A stretch of DNA of 64,000 nucleotides from JAWLHK01 sp041690355 [NCBI: bacterium] (GTDB taxonomy: Bacteria > J088 > JAWLBW01). Under the pieces are notes generated by a model. It was not told the DNA's origin. It saw only the letters and a list, made by a program, of their open reading frames with translations, and ran no database searches. The stretch spans positions 1 through 64,000 of the forward strand of contig JAWLHK010000015.1 of NCBI GenBank assembly GCA_041690355.1, written 5' to 3'. A program made the translations under genes and the position numbers. Below, piece after piece: positions 54,213 to 63,588 of this stretch; the first letter of the stretch is position 1; each line of letters begins with the position of its first letter.

Positions 54213-55452
54213 CGGCGACAGGCTTGCCGCGCTTTCAGACTTGCTGCGAACCCGGTTCGGGCTCGCCATCGAACGGTATTCCGAGCGACTGGTCGCCGGC
54301 GTGCTCGATCGCTGTCTGCGCACCCGTGGCGCGCTGACCAAGGATACCATTGATTCGCTCGTGCTGTCGTTCAGCATCGGAGAAACGACATTTTTGCGTC
54401 ATCTGGAGCACTTTCAGTGTCTGGCACGGCTGCTTCCGCACTTCTCTGAATCGCCGTTGAGAATCTGGAGCGCCGGATGCGCCACCGGAGAAGAAGCGTG
54501 GAGCCTCGCCGCAGTCTGCCGGCAGGTCGTGGGCGCACGTCCGTACTCAGTTCTCGGCACCGACCTCAACGCTCGCTTTCTCGAGCACGCCCGCAGAGGG
54601 CAGTACCGGCGCTGGTCGCTGCGGGGGGTGGCTCCGGAGTGCATCCGTGGCTGGCTTCGCGTGTCTGGGTTTGACATCGAGGTCGAGGCTGCGTTGCGTC
54701 CCAACGTTTCGTTTCAGGCCCTGAACCTCATCGGCGGACGTTTTCCGGTCGGCATGCATATCGTGTTCTGCCGTAACGTGCTTCTCTACTTTGACGCCGA
54801 GGCGGCGGCTTCAGTCCTGCGCAGATTGGCCTCATCGCTGGTGCCGGGGGGTTACCTGTTTCTCGGCTATACCGATCCGCGGCCTCCGGAGGATTCGGAG
54901 CTCGTTCCGGTTGAGATTGACGGGACGCTCGCCTACCGAAAGCCGGCGTCCTTTGCCGCACGGATCAGTGAGGATGCCGCGCACGTCACCGAGTGCTTCG
55001 CCGCCGACCGTACAGTCGCGAGTGAGCAGGCCGTGGCTGACGTGCGCCCCGGTATCGATGCCGTCATGGAAGTCGCGCGCGGACTTTCGATGCAGCATCT
55101 GGTCGACGAAGCCCTGGGCATCCTTCAGGAAGCCGTTACCGAGTCGCCGCTCGAAGCAGAGGCGTGTGTTCTCGGTGCGTTGATTGCAACGGAGCACGGG
55201 CGCTGGAGCGACGGGGCGCGGTTTGCGCGAAGAGCCTGCTTTCTGGTCCCCGAAGCGCCCTTGCCGCACTACCTGCTCGCCTGGTGCCTGTGCGAAGAAG
55301 GAGAGCTTCATCTCGCCCGACACCGCTTCACCGACGCGTATGAGCTGGTGGCGGCCGGCAACGATGTTGAAGCCGTGCGTTTCGGCGAGGGGGTGACGGT
55401 GGGGCAACTCAAAAGACTCATTGAGATCCGCAGAGAGGCATGTCTTTCATGA
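54187..55452 (+). CDS. cheR: Chemotaxis methyltransferase CheR with C-terminal helical extension
   Basis: The 421-residue product is longer than classic CheR (about 280). The SAM fold is clear: LRIWSAGCATGEEAWSLAAV, YSVLGTDLNARFLEHARRGQ, HIVFCRNVLLYFDAEAAASV and LFLGYTDPR. After about residue 250 a helical, TPR-like region follows (VDEALGILQEAVTESPLEAE, RFARRACFLVPEAPLPHYLL), as in CheR-TPR proteins. It methylates receptor glutamates. An alternative ATG lies six codons in. Overlaps cheW on both sides. Confidence 0.92.
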   Translation: MSNAIFMSSGDRLAALSDLLRTRFGLAIERYSERLVAGVLDRCLRTRGALTKDTIDSLVLSFSIGETTFLRHLEHFQCLARLLPHFSESPLRIWSAGCATGEEAWSLAAVCRQVVGARPYSVLGTDLNARFLEHARRGQYRRWSLRGVAPECIRGWLRVSGFDIEVEAALRPNVSFQALNLIGGRFPVGMHIVFCRNVLLYFDAEAAASVLRRLASSLVPGGYLFLGYTDPRPPEDSELVPVEIDGTLAYRKPASFAARISEDAAHVTECFAADRTVASEQAVADVRPGIDAVMEVARGLSMQHLVDEALGILQEAVTESPLEAEACVLGALIATEHGRWSDGARFARRACFLVPEAPLPHYLLAWCLCEEGELHLARHRFTDAYELVAAGNDVEAVRFGEGVTVGQLKRLIEIRREACLS

Positions 55453-55961
55453 AACGGCGCGAAGAGAAGTCCGACGCAGCCATCCTGCATCGCCGCGCGG
55501 CACGGTACGCGGCGCAACCCGAGGGCATCAGCGGCGCCTTGCAGGAGGCGATTCGATTTCGGCGCGGCGAGTCGGTCTACGCGTTGCCGCTCGGCGACCT
55601 CAGAGAAGTGCGCCCGATGGCGCGAATGAGTCATCTGCCCGGCGCATTTGCCATCGTTCCGGGGGTGGTGCATTACCGCGGCGAGCTCATGAGCGTTCAT
55701 GACCTCGGCGCCTATTTCGGCGGCCATGAATCGCGCAACCCGGCTGCGTGGATGGTCGTCGTCGATACGCCTGTGGCGCGTCTGGCGCTGTTGGCCGATG
55801 CGGTGCTCGACACGGTTTCCTATGCGGCCGACGGCCTGCTGGACATCCCCGTGACGATGGGCGAAAAGAGCGAGTGCCTCACGGGCCTTCTCCAGGACGG
55901 AACGCTGATTCTACACACGCCCCTGTTGTGCCGCAACGCGGGGTTCATGAACGCTTACTGA
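55440..55961 (+). CDS. cheW: CheW-type coupling protein (2)
   Basis: The 173-residue product has an N-terminal extension of about 35 residues, then the CheW fold: [60 protein letters not shown] and [16 protein letters not shown]. It overlaps cheR by 13 bp and lies just before the globin receptor, which may be its partner. Confidence 0.87.
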   Translation: MSFMKRREEKSDAAILHRRAARYAAQPEGISGALQEAIRFRRGESVYALPLGDLREVRPMARMSHLPGAFAIVPGVVHYRGELMSVHDLGAYFGGHESRNPAAWMVVVDTPVARLALLADAVLDTVSYAADGLLDIPVTMGEKSECLTGLLQDGTLILHTPLLCRNAGFMNAY

Positions 55962-55971
55962 GGAGTTATCG

Positions 55972-57381
55972 ATGGAAAACCGTAGCCAAAGCCCGCTTGA
56001 AGAGAATCTCGTTGATGAAATGGCGCGCCGCCGCAAGTTTCTGCGGATAGATGACAAGGACGAAGCCAATCTGGTTGGCTTTCGTGACTCGGCGCATGCC
56101 TGCATGGAATCGGTGGTCGACACGTTCTACGACCATCTGCGCGGCCACGAGGGTACCCGCCGGCATCTTCTGAACGATCGGCACATCGACAATCTTCGGC
56201 GTACCCAGTCGGCTTACTTTGAACGCCTTTTCGACGGAGACCTGCACGAGGCCTATGGCCGCGATCGCCTGAGAGTCGGACGCACCCATGAGCGCATCGG
56301 CCTCGGGCCCGAATGGTATATCGGTGCGTATGCCCTCTACCTGTGCGAGGTCATGCCGCACGTTCTGGAGGCTTACAAGGGAAAACCAGGCAAGGCAGCC
56401 GCGGTGTTTCAGAGCCTCATCAAAGTCATCTTTCTCGACATGGGGCTTGCCATCGACACCTACATCGAGGCGCTTGACGTAAGGGAAGCAAAGCAGGTGG
56501 GTACCTTCATCGGCGCCCTGAACGATTTTTCGGAGAACCTTGGCGGGGCCACATCGGGCATATCCTCTGCCGTCGCGCAGCAGTCGGCATCGGCGCAGGA
56601 GCAGGCGACCGCCATCGCCGAGGTGACGACGACGTTGAGCGAACTGCGGCACACGTCTGCCCAGGCGCTCGAGAAGGCCGAGGGGGTCATTGCGGTCTCC
56701 GAGAAGGCCATTGCGGCCTCGCAGCTGGGAAGCAAGTCGGTCGCATCGGCGATTGCCGGCATGGATGAAATCCGAAGGCAGGTCGAGTCGATTGCCGCGA
56801 AGATTCTTTCGCTCAGCGAACAGACGCAGCAGATCGGCGACATCATCGCGTCGGTCAACGAGATCTCCGAGCAGTCGAAGCTTCTTGCACTGAACGCCGC
56901 CATCGAAGCCGCCCGGGCCGGCGAGCACGGCAAGGGGTTTGCGGTCGTGGCCACAGAGATTCGCAGTCTGGCCGATCAGTCGAAGGAGGCGACCGGCCAG
57001 GTCAGAAAGATCCTCGGCGACATCCAGAACGCCACCAACTCGGCGGTGGTCGTGACCGAAGAAGGCACCAAGCGGGTCGAGCAGGGGGTCATGCTTACCA
57101 ACGCTGCCGGACAGACCATCAGCGACCTGACGGTATCCATCGAAGAGGCGACTGCCTCGGCGAGGCTGATTTCCAACGCTGCCCGGCAGCAAGGGGCAGG
57201 GATTCAGCAGGTCGCCGACGCCATGGTGTCCATCAACAATGCGACCACCTCGACCGTCGACGCGCTGCGCGCGACCGAAGAGCAGGCGCAGAGCCTCGCG
57301 AATATCACAAGCCGAATGGAAGCGCTCATTGAGGCGTTCTCGAAGCCGCGCGAAAAACAGGCGGAATACCGGATGGCGTGA
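55972..57381 (+). CDS. Globin-coupled chemoreceptor (HemAT-like)
   Basis: The 469-residue soluble product has no TM segment. Residues 15-165 form a protoglobin/globin-coupled sensor domain with a proximal His candidate at 106 ([19 protein letters not shown]) and Tyr53 in [11 protein letters not shown] as a likely distal residue. The signalling domain has the canonical tip [20 protein letters not shown], then [20 protein letters not shown]. It should sense O2 or another diatomic ligand via heme and control CheA. No C-terminal CheR/CheB tether is visible. Confidence 0.92.
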   Translation: MENRSQSPLEENLVDEMARRRKFLRIDDKDEANLVGFRDSAHACMESVVDTFYDHLRGHEGTRRHLLNDRHIDNLRRTQSAYFERLFDGDLHEAYGRDRLRVGRTHERIGLGPEWYIGAYALYLCEVMPHVLEAYKGKPGKAAAVFQSLIKVIFLDMGLAIDTYIEALDVREAKQVGTFIGALNDFSENLGGATSGISSAVAQQSASAQEQATAIAEVTTTLSELRHTSAQALEKAEGVIAVSEKAIAASQLGSKSVASAIAGMDEIRRQVESIAAKILSLSEQTQQIGDIIASVNEISEQSKLLALNAAIEAARAGEHGKGFAVVATEIRSLADQSKEATGQVRKILGDIQNATNSAVVVTEEGTKRVEQGVMLTNAAGQTISDLTVSIEEATASARLISNAARQQGAGIQQVADAMVSINNATTSTVDALRATEEQAQSLANITSRMEALIEAFSKPREKQAEYRMA

Positions 57382-57382
57382 C

Positions 57383-59473
57383 ATGGACGCTCAGAACGAT
57401 CTCATGGCAGAGCGGGTTCGCGCTGCCTTTGCCGAGGAGGTGCGCGAGCTGCTCGCCCGTGCGAACGCCATTCCCGCTCAGACGCAGGAGGCGCTCGCGG
57501 CCGACGGCGACGGGCTGCGGCAATTGCAGCGGATTCTGCATACGTTGAAAGGCGCGGCGGCGGCGGTCGGAAACGAAGATCTGCACACGGCCGTCCACGG
57601 CTTCGAAGACGAAATCGGCGCCAGTGAGTCGCGAGACGGCGGGCTTGCGCCTGAATGGCTTCTCGAGCGTATCGACGCGTTGGCCGCGCTTGCCGGTCTC
57701 GCCGGTGAGGCCGAAGCGGCCGCCCCGCGCCCGATCGGGGCTGCTCCTGATGCTGCGCCAAAACCGGTGCGTGCCCACCCCGGCGAGTCGGTGCGTGTCG
57801 TCAGAGAGCGCGTCGATTCACTTCAGGTTCTGGTCGACGACCTTGTCGTTCTGCGTCTTCGTCAGGAGGCGCTGGCCAGGGAAATGCGCATGCTGGTTCG
57901 CATGCAGGGGGCGGCCTGGGAGGGATGGCGCCAGCTGCCCGTCGCGGCCCGCCGGGACGGCCGCGGTTTTGAGTCAGACCTGCGCGAGGTCGCACGCACC
58001 GCAAAGCGGGTGTCGAGCGAAGCCTCTGTTCTTGCCTCGCAGATTACGGCGCTGACCGGTTCGCTGGATGAGGCGGTGCGCGATCTGCGGCTCGTGCCCA
58101 TGCAGGGCGCGCTCGAGGCGCTGGGGGCCTCGGTTCGGGATGCGGCGCGACGAAGCGGAAAACAAGTGCGATTCGAAGTCGATGCCGAGGGGGTCGAGAT
58201 TGATCGCGCCGTACTCGAACGGCTGACCGAGCCGCTTCTGCACCTGGTCAGAAACGCGGTTGCCCATGGCATCGAGACTCCCGAGCAGCGCGCCCGTGTC
58301 GGAAAGGATCCGGTGGGGACGATACGGCTGGAAGGGGCCGTCGAAGGAGGCGCAGTCCTGCTGCGCATCACCGATGACGGCCGCGGCATCGATGCGAAAG
58401 CCGTGTGCGCCCGCGTGGCCGGTGCCGCCGCCGAAGGCGCCGAGCGCGAGATGGAAGATGACGAGCTTCTGCAGTGCATCACCAGCCCCGGTTTTTCTAC
58501 GGCCTCGACCACCGACGAGCTTGCCGGGCGGGGGGTCGGGCTCGACGTCGTCTCCGCGACCGTCGACCTGCTGGGCGGCGGGATGACCCTCGACAATCTT
58601 CCCGGCGCCGGCTGCGTGTTCACCCTGAAGGTACCCGTCCGATCCTCGACAGGGCACGGCCTCGTGCTTCAGGTCGCCGGATTTCACTGCTGCCTGCTTG
58701 TCCGTTTTGTCGAGCGGGTTCTGCGCATTGCGCCCGGGGATGCGCAAGTCATCGAAGGGCGGACGGCCATTCCGGTCGCAGGGCAGCTGGTCGGGTTACT
58801 CCCGCTAGGGGGAATGCTGGGGTTGGACCAGGAGCCGTGGGAAGAGAAGCGTCCTGCAATCGTGCTTCGGGTTGGCAAACGGCGGCTCGCCGTTCGGGTC
58901 GACGACATTCTCGGAGATCAGCCGCTGGTCATCAAACCGTTGCCGTCTGCGTTCACCGGGGGCCGCCTGTTCGGTGGGGGCGCCGTGAACGCAGACAATT
59001 CCGTTCTCCCGCTGCTCGAGGCTGCGGCGCTTCTCGATCTGGCCGAACGGGGGCAGGTTCGAGAGTCGATTGCGGCGCCGAAGGATGTTGAGGCGCCTGA
59101 GGTTCTCGTCGTCGACGATTCGGTCACGATGCGCACGATGGAGAAGGGGATTCTGACTGCGGCAGGCTATGCCGTTACGGCGGCCGCGTCGGCTTCGCAG
59201 GCGCTCGAGTTGTTCTCCCGGATGGGCGAATGCCGGCTGGTGATTACCGATCTCGAGATGCCCGGAATGGACGGCGTCGAGTTATGCCGCCAGCTGCGCG
59301 TATCGGCACGCCCGCACGTGCCGATACTCATGGTCACGTCGGTCGGTGACCCGGCCGAACGCAGAAAGGCGCTCGAGGCCGGCGCAGATGCCTACCTGAT
59401 CAAGGGCGACTTCGCGCAGGACGGCTTTCTGCAACAGGTCAGCCGCCTGGTGGGCCGATCCGCCGGCGTATGA
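57383..59473 (+). CDS. cheA: CheA histidine kinase with C-terminal receiver (CheA-REC hybrid)
   Basis: The 696-residue product has an HPt domain with His53 in LQRILHTLKGAAAAVGNED. A short linker replaces the usual P2 CheY/CheB-binding domain. A P3 dimerisation helix pair, a HATPase (LLHLVRNAVAHGIETPEQRA, RITDDGRGIDAKAVCARVAG, TTDELAGRGVGLDVVSATV), a CheW-like P5 domain and a receiver (EVLVVDDSVTMRTMEKGILT, LVITDLEMPGMDGVEL, KGD) follow. The fused receiver may act as a phosphate sink. ATG follows the receptor stop by 1 nt. Confidence 0.94.
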   Translation: MDAQNDLMAERVRAAFAEEVRELLARANAIPAQTQEALAADGDGLRQLQRILHTLKGAAAAVGNEDLHTAVHGFEDEIGASESRDGGLAPEWLLERIDALAALAGLAGEAEAAAPRPIGAAPDAAPKPVRAHPGESVRVVRERVDSLQVLVDDLVVLRLRQEALAREMRMLVRMQGAAWEGWRQLPVAARRDGRGFESDLREVARTAKRVSSEASVLASQITALTGSLDEAVRDLRLVPMQGALEALGASVRDAARRSGKQVRFEVDAEGVEIDRAVLERLTEPLLHLVRNAVAHGIETPEQRARVGKDPVGTIRLEGAVEGGAVLLRITDDGRGIDAKAVCARVAGAAAEGAEREMEDDELLQCITSPGFSTASTTDELAGRGVGLDVVSATVDLLGGGMTLDNLPGAGCVFTLKVPVRSSTGHGLVLQVAGFHCCLLVRFVERVLRIAPGDAQVIEGRTAIPVAGQLVGLLPLGGMLGLDQEPWEEKRPAIVLRVGKRRLAVRVDDILGDQPLVIKPLPSAFTGGRLFGGGAVNADNSVLPLLEAAALLDLAERGQVRESIAAPKDVEAPEVLVVDDSVTMRTMEKGILTAAGYAVTAAASASQALELFSRMGECRLVITDLEMPGMDGVELCRQLRVSARPHVPILMVTSVGDPAERRKALEAGADAYLIKGDFAQDGFLQQVSRLVGRSAGV

Positions 59474-60528
59474 TTCGCGTCCTTCTGGTCGAAGATTCAC
59501 AGACGGTCGCCACCTTCATCGCGACAGTCCTCGCCGGCGAGAGCGACATCGAGCTCCTGCCGGTCGCCCGAGACGGTGTCGCCGCGCTCGAGGCGGTGGC
59601 AGAAACCGATCCGCAGGTCGTGCTCATGGATCTGGAGCTTCCGGGCCTCGACGGCATCGAGGTCATTCGAAGCCTCATGGCTGTCGCGCCCCGGCCGATC
59701 ATCGTTCTCAGCGGCGTGCTCAACGCCGACGGGCGAAACCGAACCTTCGAGGCATTCGAGGTCGGCGCCGTCGACGTCATCGCCAAACCCGGCGGCCTGG
59801 GGGCCGAGCAGGTGCGAACCTTTCGGGGGCGCCTGCTGCAGGCCATTCGCACCATGGTGCACGCCCGGGTCGTACGCCGACGGGATCCGTCGTTGGAGCG
59901 GGGCGACGGGGTCAACGATGAAGTGGCCGCCAGGGGCCTCGGACCCTGCCGGCTGCTTGCGATCGGGGCCTCGACCGGCGGGCCGCCGGTGTTATACGAC
60001 ATCCTGCGCGGCATACGTGAATTTCCTTGTCCGGTCATCATCGGGCAGCATATCGTCAGCGGGTTCGAGGCGGGGCTCGCGCGTTGGCTCGCGTCGACGG
60101 GCCATCGGGTCGAAGTCGCCGACCGGGTGCGCGATACGCCGATTGTGAACGGGCGCATCGTGCTGCTTCCGGCAGAAGGGGTTGCGCGCATCACGGGCGG
60201 GCTCCTCCAAATCGTTCCCGACCAGGTTCCCGACCGGCTCCACGCCATCGACAGCCTGTTCTTCGCGGCCGCCGAGCAGGTCGGCGGCGACGCGGTCGGT
60301 GTGCTGCTCACCGGCATGGGGGCCGACGGCGCGAACGGCCTCGCCGCCTTGCGTCGCGCGGGCGCCATGACCATTACGCAGGCGGGGTCTACGTGCGTGG
60401 TGAACGGCATGCCCGAGGCCGCCCGCAGGCTGGGGGCATCGCGTGTCGAATTGAGTCCCGAAGCGATTACGGCCTATCTGGCAGGAATCTTCCGCGCGCG
60501 CGGAGAGGAGGTCGCTCGCAGCTCATAG
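59470..60528 (+). CDS. cheB: Protein-glutamate methylesterase CheB
   Basis: The 352-residue product has a receiver domain (LLVEDSQTVATFIATVLAGE, D54 in VVLMDLELPGLDGIEVI) and a methylesterase domain with catalytic Ser in LAIGASTGGPPVLYDIL, His in IIGQHIVSGFEAGLARWL and Asp in GVLLTGMGADGANGLAALR. It demethylates receptors opposite to CheR. ATGA overlap with cheA. Last gene of the operon; the following spacer (60529-60704) holds CGTCACTCG-type repeat units. Confidence 0.95.
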   Translation: MIRVLLVEDSQTVATFIATVLAGESDIELLPVARDGVAALEAVAETDPQVVLMDLELPGLDGIEVIRSLMAVAPRPIIVLSGVLNADGRNRTFEAFEVGAVDVIAKPGGLGAEQVRTFRGRLLQAIRTMVHARVVRRRDPSLERGDGVNDEVAARGLGPCRLLAIGASTGGPPVLYDILRGIREFPCPVIIGQHIVSGFEAGLARWLASTGHRVEVADRVRDTPIVNGRIVLLPAEGVARITGGLLQIVPDQVPDRLHAIDSLFFAAAEQVGGDAVGVLLTGMGADGANGLAALRRAGAMTITQAGSTCVVNGMPEAARRLGASRVELSPEAITAYLAGIFRARGEEVARSS

Positions 60529-60704
60529 CGGTTGAGGGTCGCTCGCAGCCACCGGACGCGCCAGCAACGCTCACCGGCAATCCTGAATATCCCTGACTCA
60601 GCGACCGTCTATCTTCGACTTTGAGTGGATTCGTCACTCGATACTCGTCACTCGTCACGCTCGATACGGTACTCTTTATTTACGTGACGTGAGGAGGAGC
60701 TCTC

Positions 60705-61670
60705 ATGGGCATGCTCGTGAACGGTGAGTGGACCACGAAGTGGTACGAGCCCGACAAGGAAGGACACTTCGTGCGCAACGATACCCGATTTCGCGACCGC
60801 GTGACGGCCGACGGAAGCTCCGGTTTTCCCGCGGCGGCCGGCCGCTATCACCTTTACGTTTCGCTCGCCTGCCCGTGGGCACACCGCACGCTGATCATGC
60901 GCGCCCGGAAAGGGCTCGAGAAGGCCATTTCACTCTCCATCGTCGATCCGTTCATGGGTGACGACGGCTGGAGCTTTTCGGAATTCCCCGGATCCATTTC
61001 CGACAGCGTCAACGACGCCCGGTTCCTGCGCGAGATCTACCAGAAGGCCGATCCGGAGTATACGGGCCGCGTGACCGTTCCGGTGCTCTGGGACCGAGAG
61101 ACGGAGACGATCGTCAACAACGAGTCGCGTGAGATCCTGCGCATGCTCGACGTGGCGTTCGACGCTTTCGCCGAACATCCTGAGGTGCACGACGTCTGGC
61201 CCGAGATGGAAGCTGAAATCGACGCGACGATCACGGCGCTCTACAAACCGATCAACAACGGTGTCTATCGCGCCGGTTTCGCGGTGAGCCAGCGGGCCTA
61301 TGACGAAGCGGCGGGCGAGCTTTTTCGCGCGCTCGACGGGTGGGATGCGGTTCTCGGCCGCCAGCGCTACCTCACGGGCAACCGGATCAGCGAGGCCGAC
61401 TGGTGCTTCTTCACGACGCTGCTGCGGTTCGACGCCGTCTACTACGTGCACTTCAAGTGCAACTGGAAGCGCATTGCCGACTATCCGAATCTGTCGAATT
61501 ACCTGCGCGATCTGTACCAGCAGCCGGGCGTGGCCGGCACGGTGAATCTCGAGCACATCAAGCAGCACTATTACCGCAGCCATCCGATGATCAATCCCCA
61601 TCGCATCGTGCCCCTCGGGCCGCAGCTCGACTTCGCGGCGCCGCACGACCGGGACCGCTTCGGGAGCTGA
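60705..61670 (+). CDS. Glutathionyl-hydroquinone reductase (Xi-class GST)
   Basis: The 321-residue product has the catalytic Cys in LYVSLACPWAHRTLIMRA, the insertion DPFMGDDGWSFSEFPGSISD, VPVLWDRETETIVNNESREI and a C-terminal helical domain with YLTGNRISEADWCFFTTLLR and VYYVHFKCNWKRI. These define the YqjG/PcpF-like Xi class that reduces glutathionyl-hydroquinones. GAGGAGGAG lies before the ATG. No quinone-degradation genes adjoin it. Confidence 0.92.
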   Translation: MGMLVNGEWTTKWYEPDKEGHFVRNDTRFRDRVTADGSSGFPAAAGRYHLYVSLACPWAHRTLIMRARKGLEKAISLSIVDPFMGDDGWSFSEFPGSISDSVNDARFLREIYQKADPEYTGRVTVPVLWDRETETIVNNESREILRMLDVAFDAFAEHPEVHDVWPEMEAEIDATITALYKPINNGVYRAGFAVSQRAYDEAAGELFRALDGWDAVLGRQRYLTGNRISEADWCFFTTLLRFDAVYYVHFKCNWKRIADYPNLSNYLRDLYQQPGVAGTVNLEHIKQHYYRSHPMINPHRIVPLGPQLDFAAPHDRDRFGS

Positions 61671-61697
61671 AATCCAACGCCGTCGCGGTTTTTCTCC

Positions 61698-61726
61698 TTG
61701 ACGAGAGAGCGTCTGCTCGATATAAT
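61698..61726 (+). promoter_or_regulatory. Sigma70 promoter of the tRNA genes
   Basis: TTGACG (61698-61703) and TATAAT (61721-61726) are separated by exactly 17 bp, 26 bp before the tRNA-Lys 5' end. The nearest match to a consensus promoter in the window. Confidence 0.88.
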
Positions 61727-61752
61727 CTTTTATTTAACTGCTGACGCAGTCT

Positions 61753-61828
61753 GAGCCCTTAGCTCAGTCGGTAGAGCATCTGACTTTTAATCAGAGGGTC
61801 GAAGGTTCGAATCCTTCAGGGCTCACCA
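61753..61828 (+). tRNA. tRNA-Lys (anticodon TTT)
   Basis: Acceptor GAGCCCT pairs with AGGGCTC. The D arm is GCTCAGTCGGTAGAGC, the anticodon arm TCTGA-CTTTTAA-TCAGA with anticodon TTT, and the T arm contains GGTTCGAATCC. A73 and CCA are encoded. Confidence 0.97.
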
Positions 61829-61969
61829 CCTTCGCCCTCGCGGGCGGCATTTCGACCGGTAGTTGCGGGCCGGGCGAAGTGAAATAGTTTCGGACGTATC
61901 CTGGGACGTTCGGCAAATCACAGAACCTTCTGTCATTTGCAATCTGCAATGCGGCATTCGCGCAAGCGA

Positions 61970-62045
61970 GTCCCCATCGTCTAGAGGCCCAGGACATCGC
62001 CCTTTCACGGCGAGGACAGGGGTTCGAATCCCCTTGGGGACGCCA
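61970..62045 (+). tRNA. tRNA-Glu (anticodon TTC)
   Basis: Acceptor GTCCCCA pairs with TGGGGAC. The anticodon arm is TCGCC-CTTTCAC-GGCGA with anticodon TTC, and the T arm is GGGGTTCGAATCCCC. CCA is encoded. It lies 141 bp after tRNA-Lys, probably on the same transcript. Confidence 0.97.
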
Positions 62046-62049
62046 TCTT

Positions 62050-62084
62050 GAGGCCACTCGGAGTTACTTCCGGGTGGCCTTTTT
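62050..62084 (+). terminator. Rho-independent terminator after tRNA-Glu
   Basis: AGGCCACTCGG and CCGGGTGGCCT form a stem with a small bulge, followed by five T residues. Confidence 0.85.
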
Positions 62085-62769
62085 ACATTCTTGATAGCCT
62101 TTCGAGACGCTGGCCGACTTTCGCAAAGCGGGTGTCCTCCTGGCCGTCTCTATCCAGCTGTGCGTAAACGAGTTCTTCCCAATACGGCTGGGTCAAGGCG
62201 GCCTGGGCGCGCTCACGAAGGAAATCGCGCACTTCATTCGAGCAGGCCACGATTGCGCTTTCGAAAGGTTCCGCTTCTGCAAGCAGGGTGACGATGTCTT
62301 CCCAATCGTGACTGGCCATGTAGTCCTCTTTGCCGCGATCGAGGAAAGCCTCAAACTTACAAGCGAGAAAGAGGGGCAGCGGAAATACCTGAATTTCAAC
62401 TTCGTCTACCACGCGGGATATCCGTTCCCGCATTCCCTCCGCATACCAGCGATTGCTGAAACCATACTCCTGTCCCACAGGCATGATGTCGACCTTAATC
62501 CCGCGGTATCTCCATCGGCAAATCGGCGCATCTTCAGAGTTGTCATGGGAAAAGCCGAGGCTTCGCAGGCGCTTTTCCACGTTGTGCATCGGCCCAAGCA
62601 TGGCTTCGATAACGCAATCAACGTCATCCGTCACGCGGATATCGACTTGCGCGTGGCTGTCCAGATAGACCCCAATGGCTGCACCACCAACAAATGCGGC
62701 GTGGTGTCGAAGTTCCGCAAGACCCTTCGCAACTTCGACAAGCATATCGAGTGCCGAATTACGACGCAT
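62083..62769 (-). CDS. Nucleotidyltransferase-fold protein (AbiEii-like)
   Basis: The product is 228 residues from the ATG at 62769 (MRRNSALDML). The nucleotidyltransferase head is HHAAFVGGAAIGVYLDS, then IRVTDDVDCVIEAMLG with paired Asp ligands and a third acidic strand in RYRGIKVDIMPVGQEYGFSN. This is the layout of AbiEii/MNT-type toxins and related minimal nucleotidyltransferases. It overlaps the upstream HTH gene by 11 bp, as toxins often do with their antitoxin or regulator. Activity as a toxin is an inference. Confidence 0.72.
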   Translation of the reverse strand: MRRNSALDMLVEVAKGLAELRHHAAFVGGAAIGVYLDSHAQVDIRVTDDVDCVIEAMLGPMHNVEKRLRSLGFSHDNSEDAPICRWRYRGIKVDIMPVGQEYGFSNRWYAEGMRERISRVVDEVEIQVFPLPLFLACKFEAFLDRGKEDYMASHDWEDIVTLLAEAEPFESAIVACSNEVRDFLRERAQAALTQPYWEELVYAQLDRDGQEDTRFAKVGQRLERLSRM

Positions 62770-63325
62770 AATTGATTGATGATGAAGCGGCAAGCCTTTG
62801 ATGCAGTTCTTCAGCGGCCAGCACGCGTTCACGAGAACGACCGATCCGAAGCGCATCGACAAGGGCAAGCAGTTCGTGTAGTTCTGGGTCTTTCTGCGCG
62901 GCTGGTGGCGCAGAGGGATGCAGGGGAATCAGGATATCGCCTTGTGCGGGCCCACCGGAATATTCCCAGACATAGTTTTCGGATGCCAGTATGCTTCGAT
63001 TCAGGGGGGCGCTTGAGTGTGCCGTGGGGATTCCGCGTCTACATGGGCCGATCGATGCAGGGAAAGCATACTTCATACCATGAAGCAGAAACTCTTCCAG
63101 CGACCTCCGAGCAACCTTTACCTGAGCTTCTTTCGAACCTTTAACGGCTAATCGTGCAGCCTTCGCGCGCGAAATCGCTTCAAAAGCAACTGAACTGCTG
63201 ATGCCTAGTTCATCGGCTAGTGACTGGTAACTCCAGGAGTTCTTTCGATTTTCTTCGACGACCAGTTTCAACAGAACGAAGATGTCTTGTGACTTGAGGG
63301 CCAGTCCTTTTGATTCCTGTCTCAT
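62759..63325 (-). CDS. Winged-helix HTH partner of the nucleotidyltransferase
   Basis: The 188-residue product has an N-terminal HTH: QDIFVLLKLVVEENRKNSWS, YQSLADELGISSSVAFEAIS, RAKAARLAVKGSKEAQVKVA. A Pro-rich C-terminal part follows (GGPAQGDILIPLHPSAPPAA) with a helical end (LHELLALVDALRIGRSRERV). It probably regulates the two-gene operon and may act as antitoxin to the nucleotidyltransferase. The spacer to the right (63326-63543) shows nothing clear. Confidence 0.65.
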   Translation of the reverse strand: MRQESKGLALKSQDIFVLLKLVVEENRKNSWSYQSLADELGISSSVAFEAISRAKAARLAVKGSKEAQVKVARRSLEEFLLHGMKYAFPASIGPCRRGIPTAHSSAPLNRSILASENYVWEYSGGPAQGDILIPLHPSAPPAAQKDPELHELLALVDALRIGRSRERVLAAEELHQRLAASSSINYAS

Positions 63326-63543
63326 GCGGTCATTCTAAATTCGCGAATAAAGAATGTCAACCAGAGCACGCACGAACGCGAGACCCCCCCTGCCGAGCGA
63401 AATTGCTCCGACCCATGGATGGGCTCGGGCGAACGGGATCGACCGTTTCTATTCGTGTTGCCGACGGCTGGAAGCAGCGCCCCCTCCTTTCGTCAGGACA
63501 GGTTCCAACAACCCCGAGCCTGCGAGGCGTCGCTTCGGGCGGA

Positions 63544-63582
63544 TTGCAGCTGGAAACGCCTGCACGTATAATACACGTATAG
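63544..63582 (+). promoter_or_regulatory. Promoter and direct-repeat operator of the RHH/PemK-type pair
   Basis: TTGCAG (63544-63549) and TATAAT (63567-63572) are 17 bp apart. CACGTATA occurs at 63563-63570 and 63574-63581, a direct repeat with 11-bp period covering the -10 box, suited to autorepression by a ribbon-helix-helix antitoxin. Confidence 0.75.
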
Positions 63583-63588
63583 GCTCGC

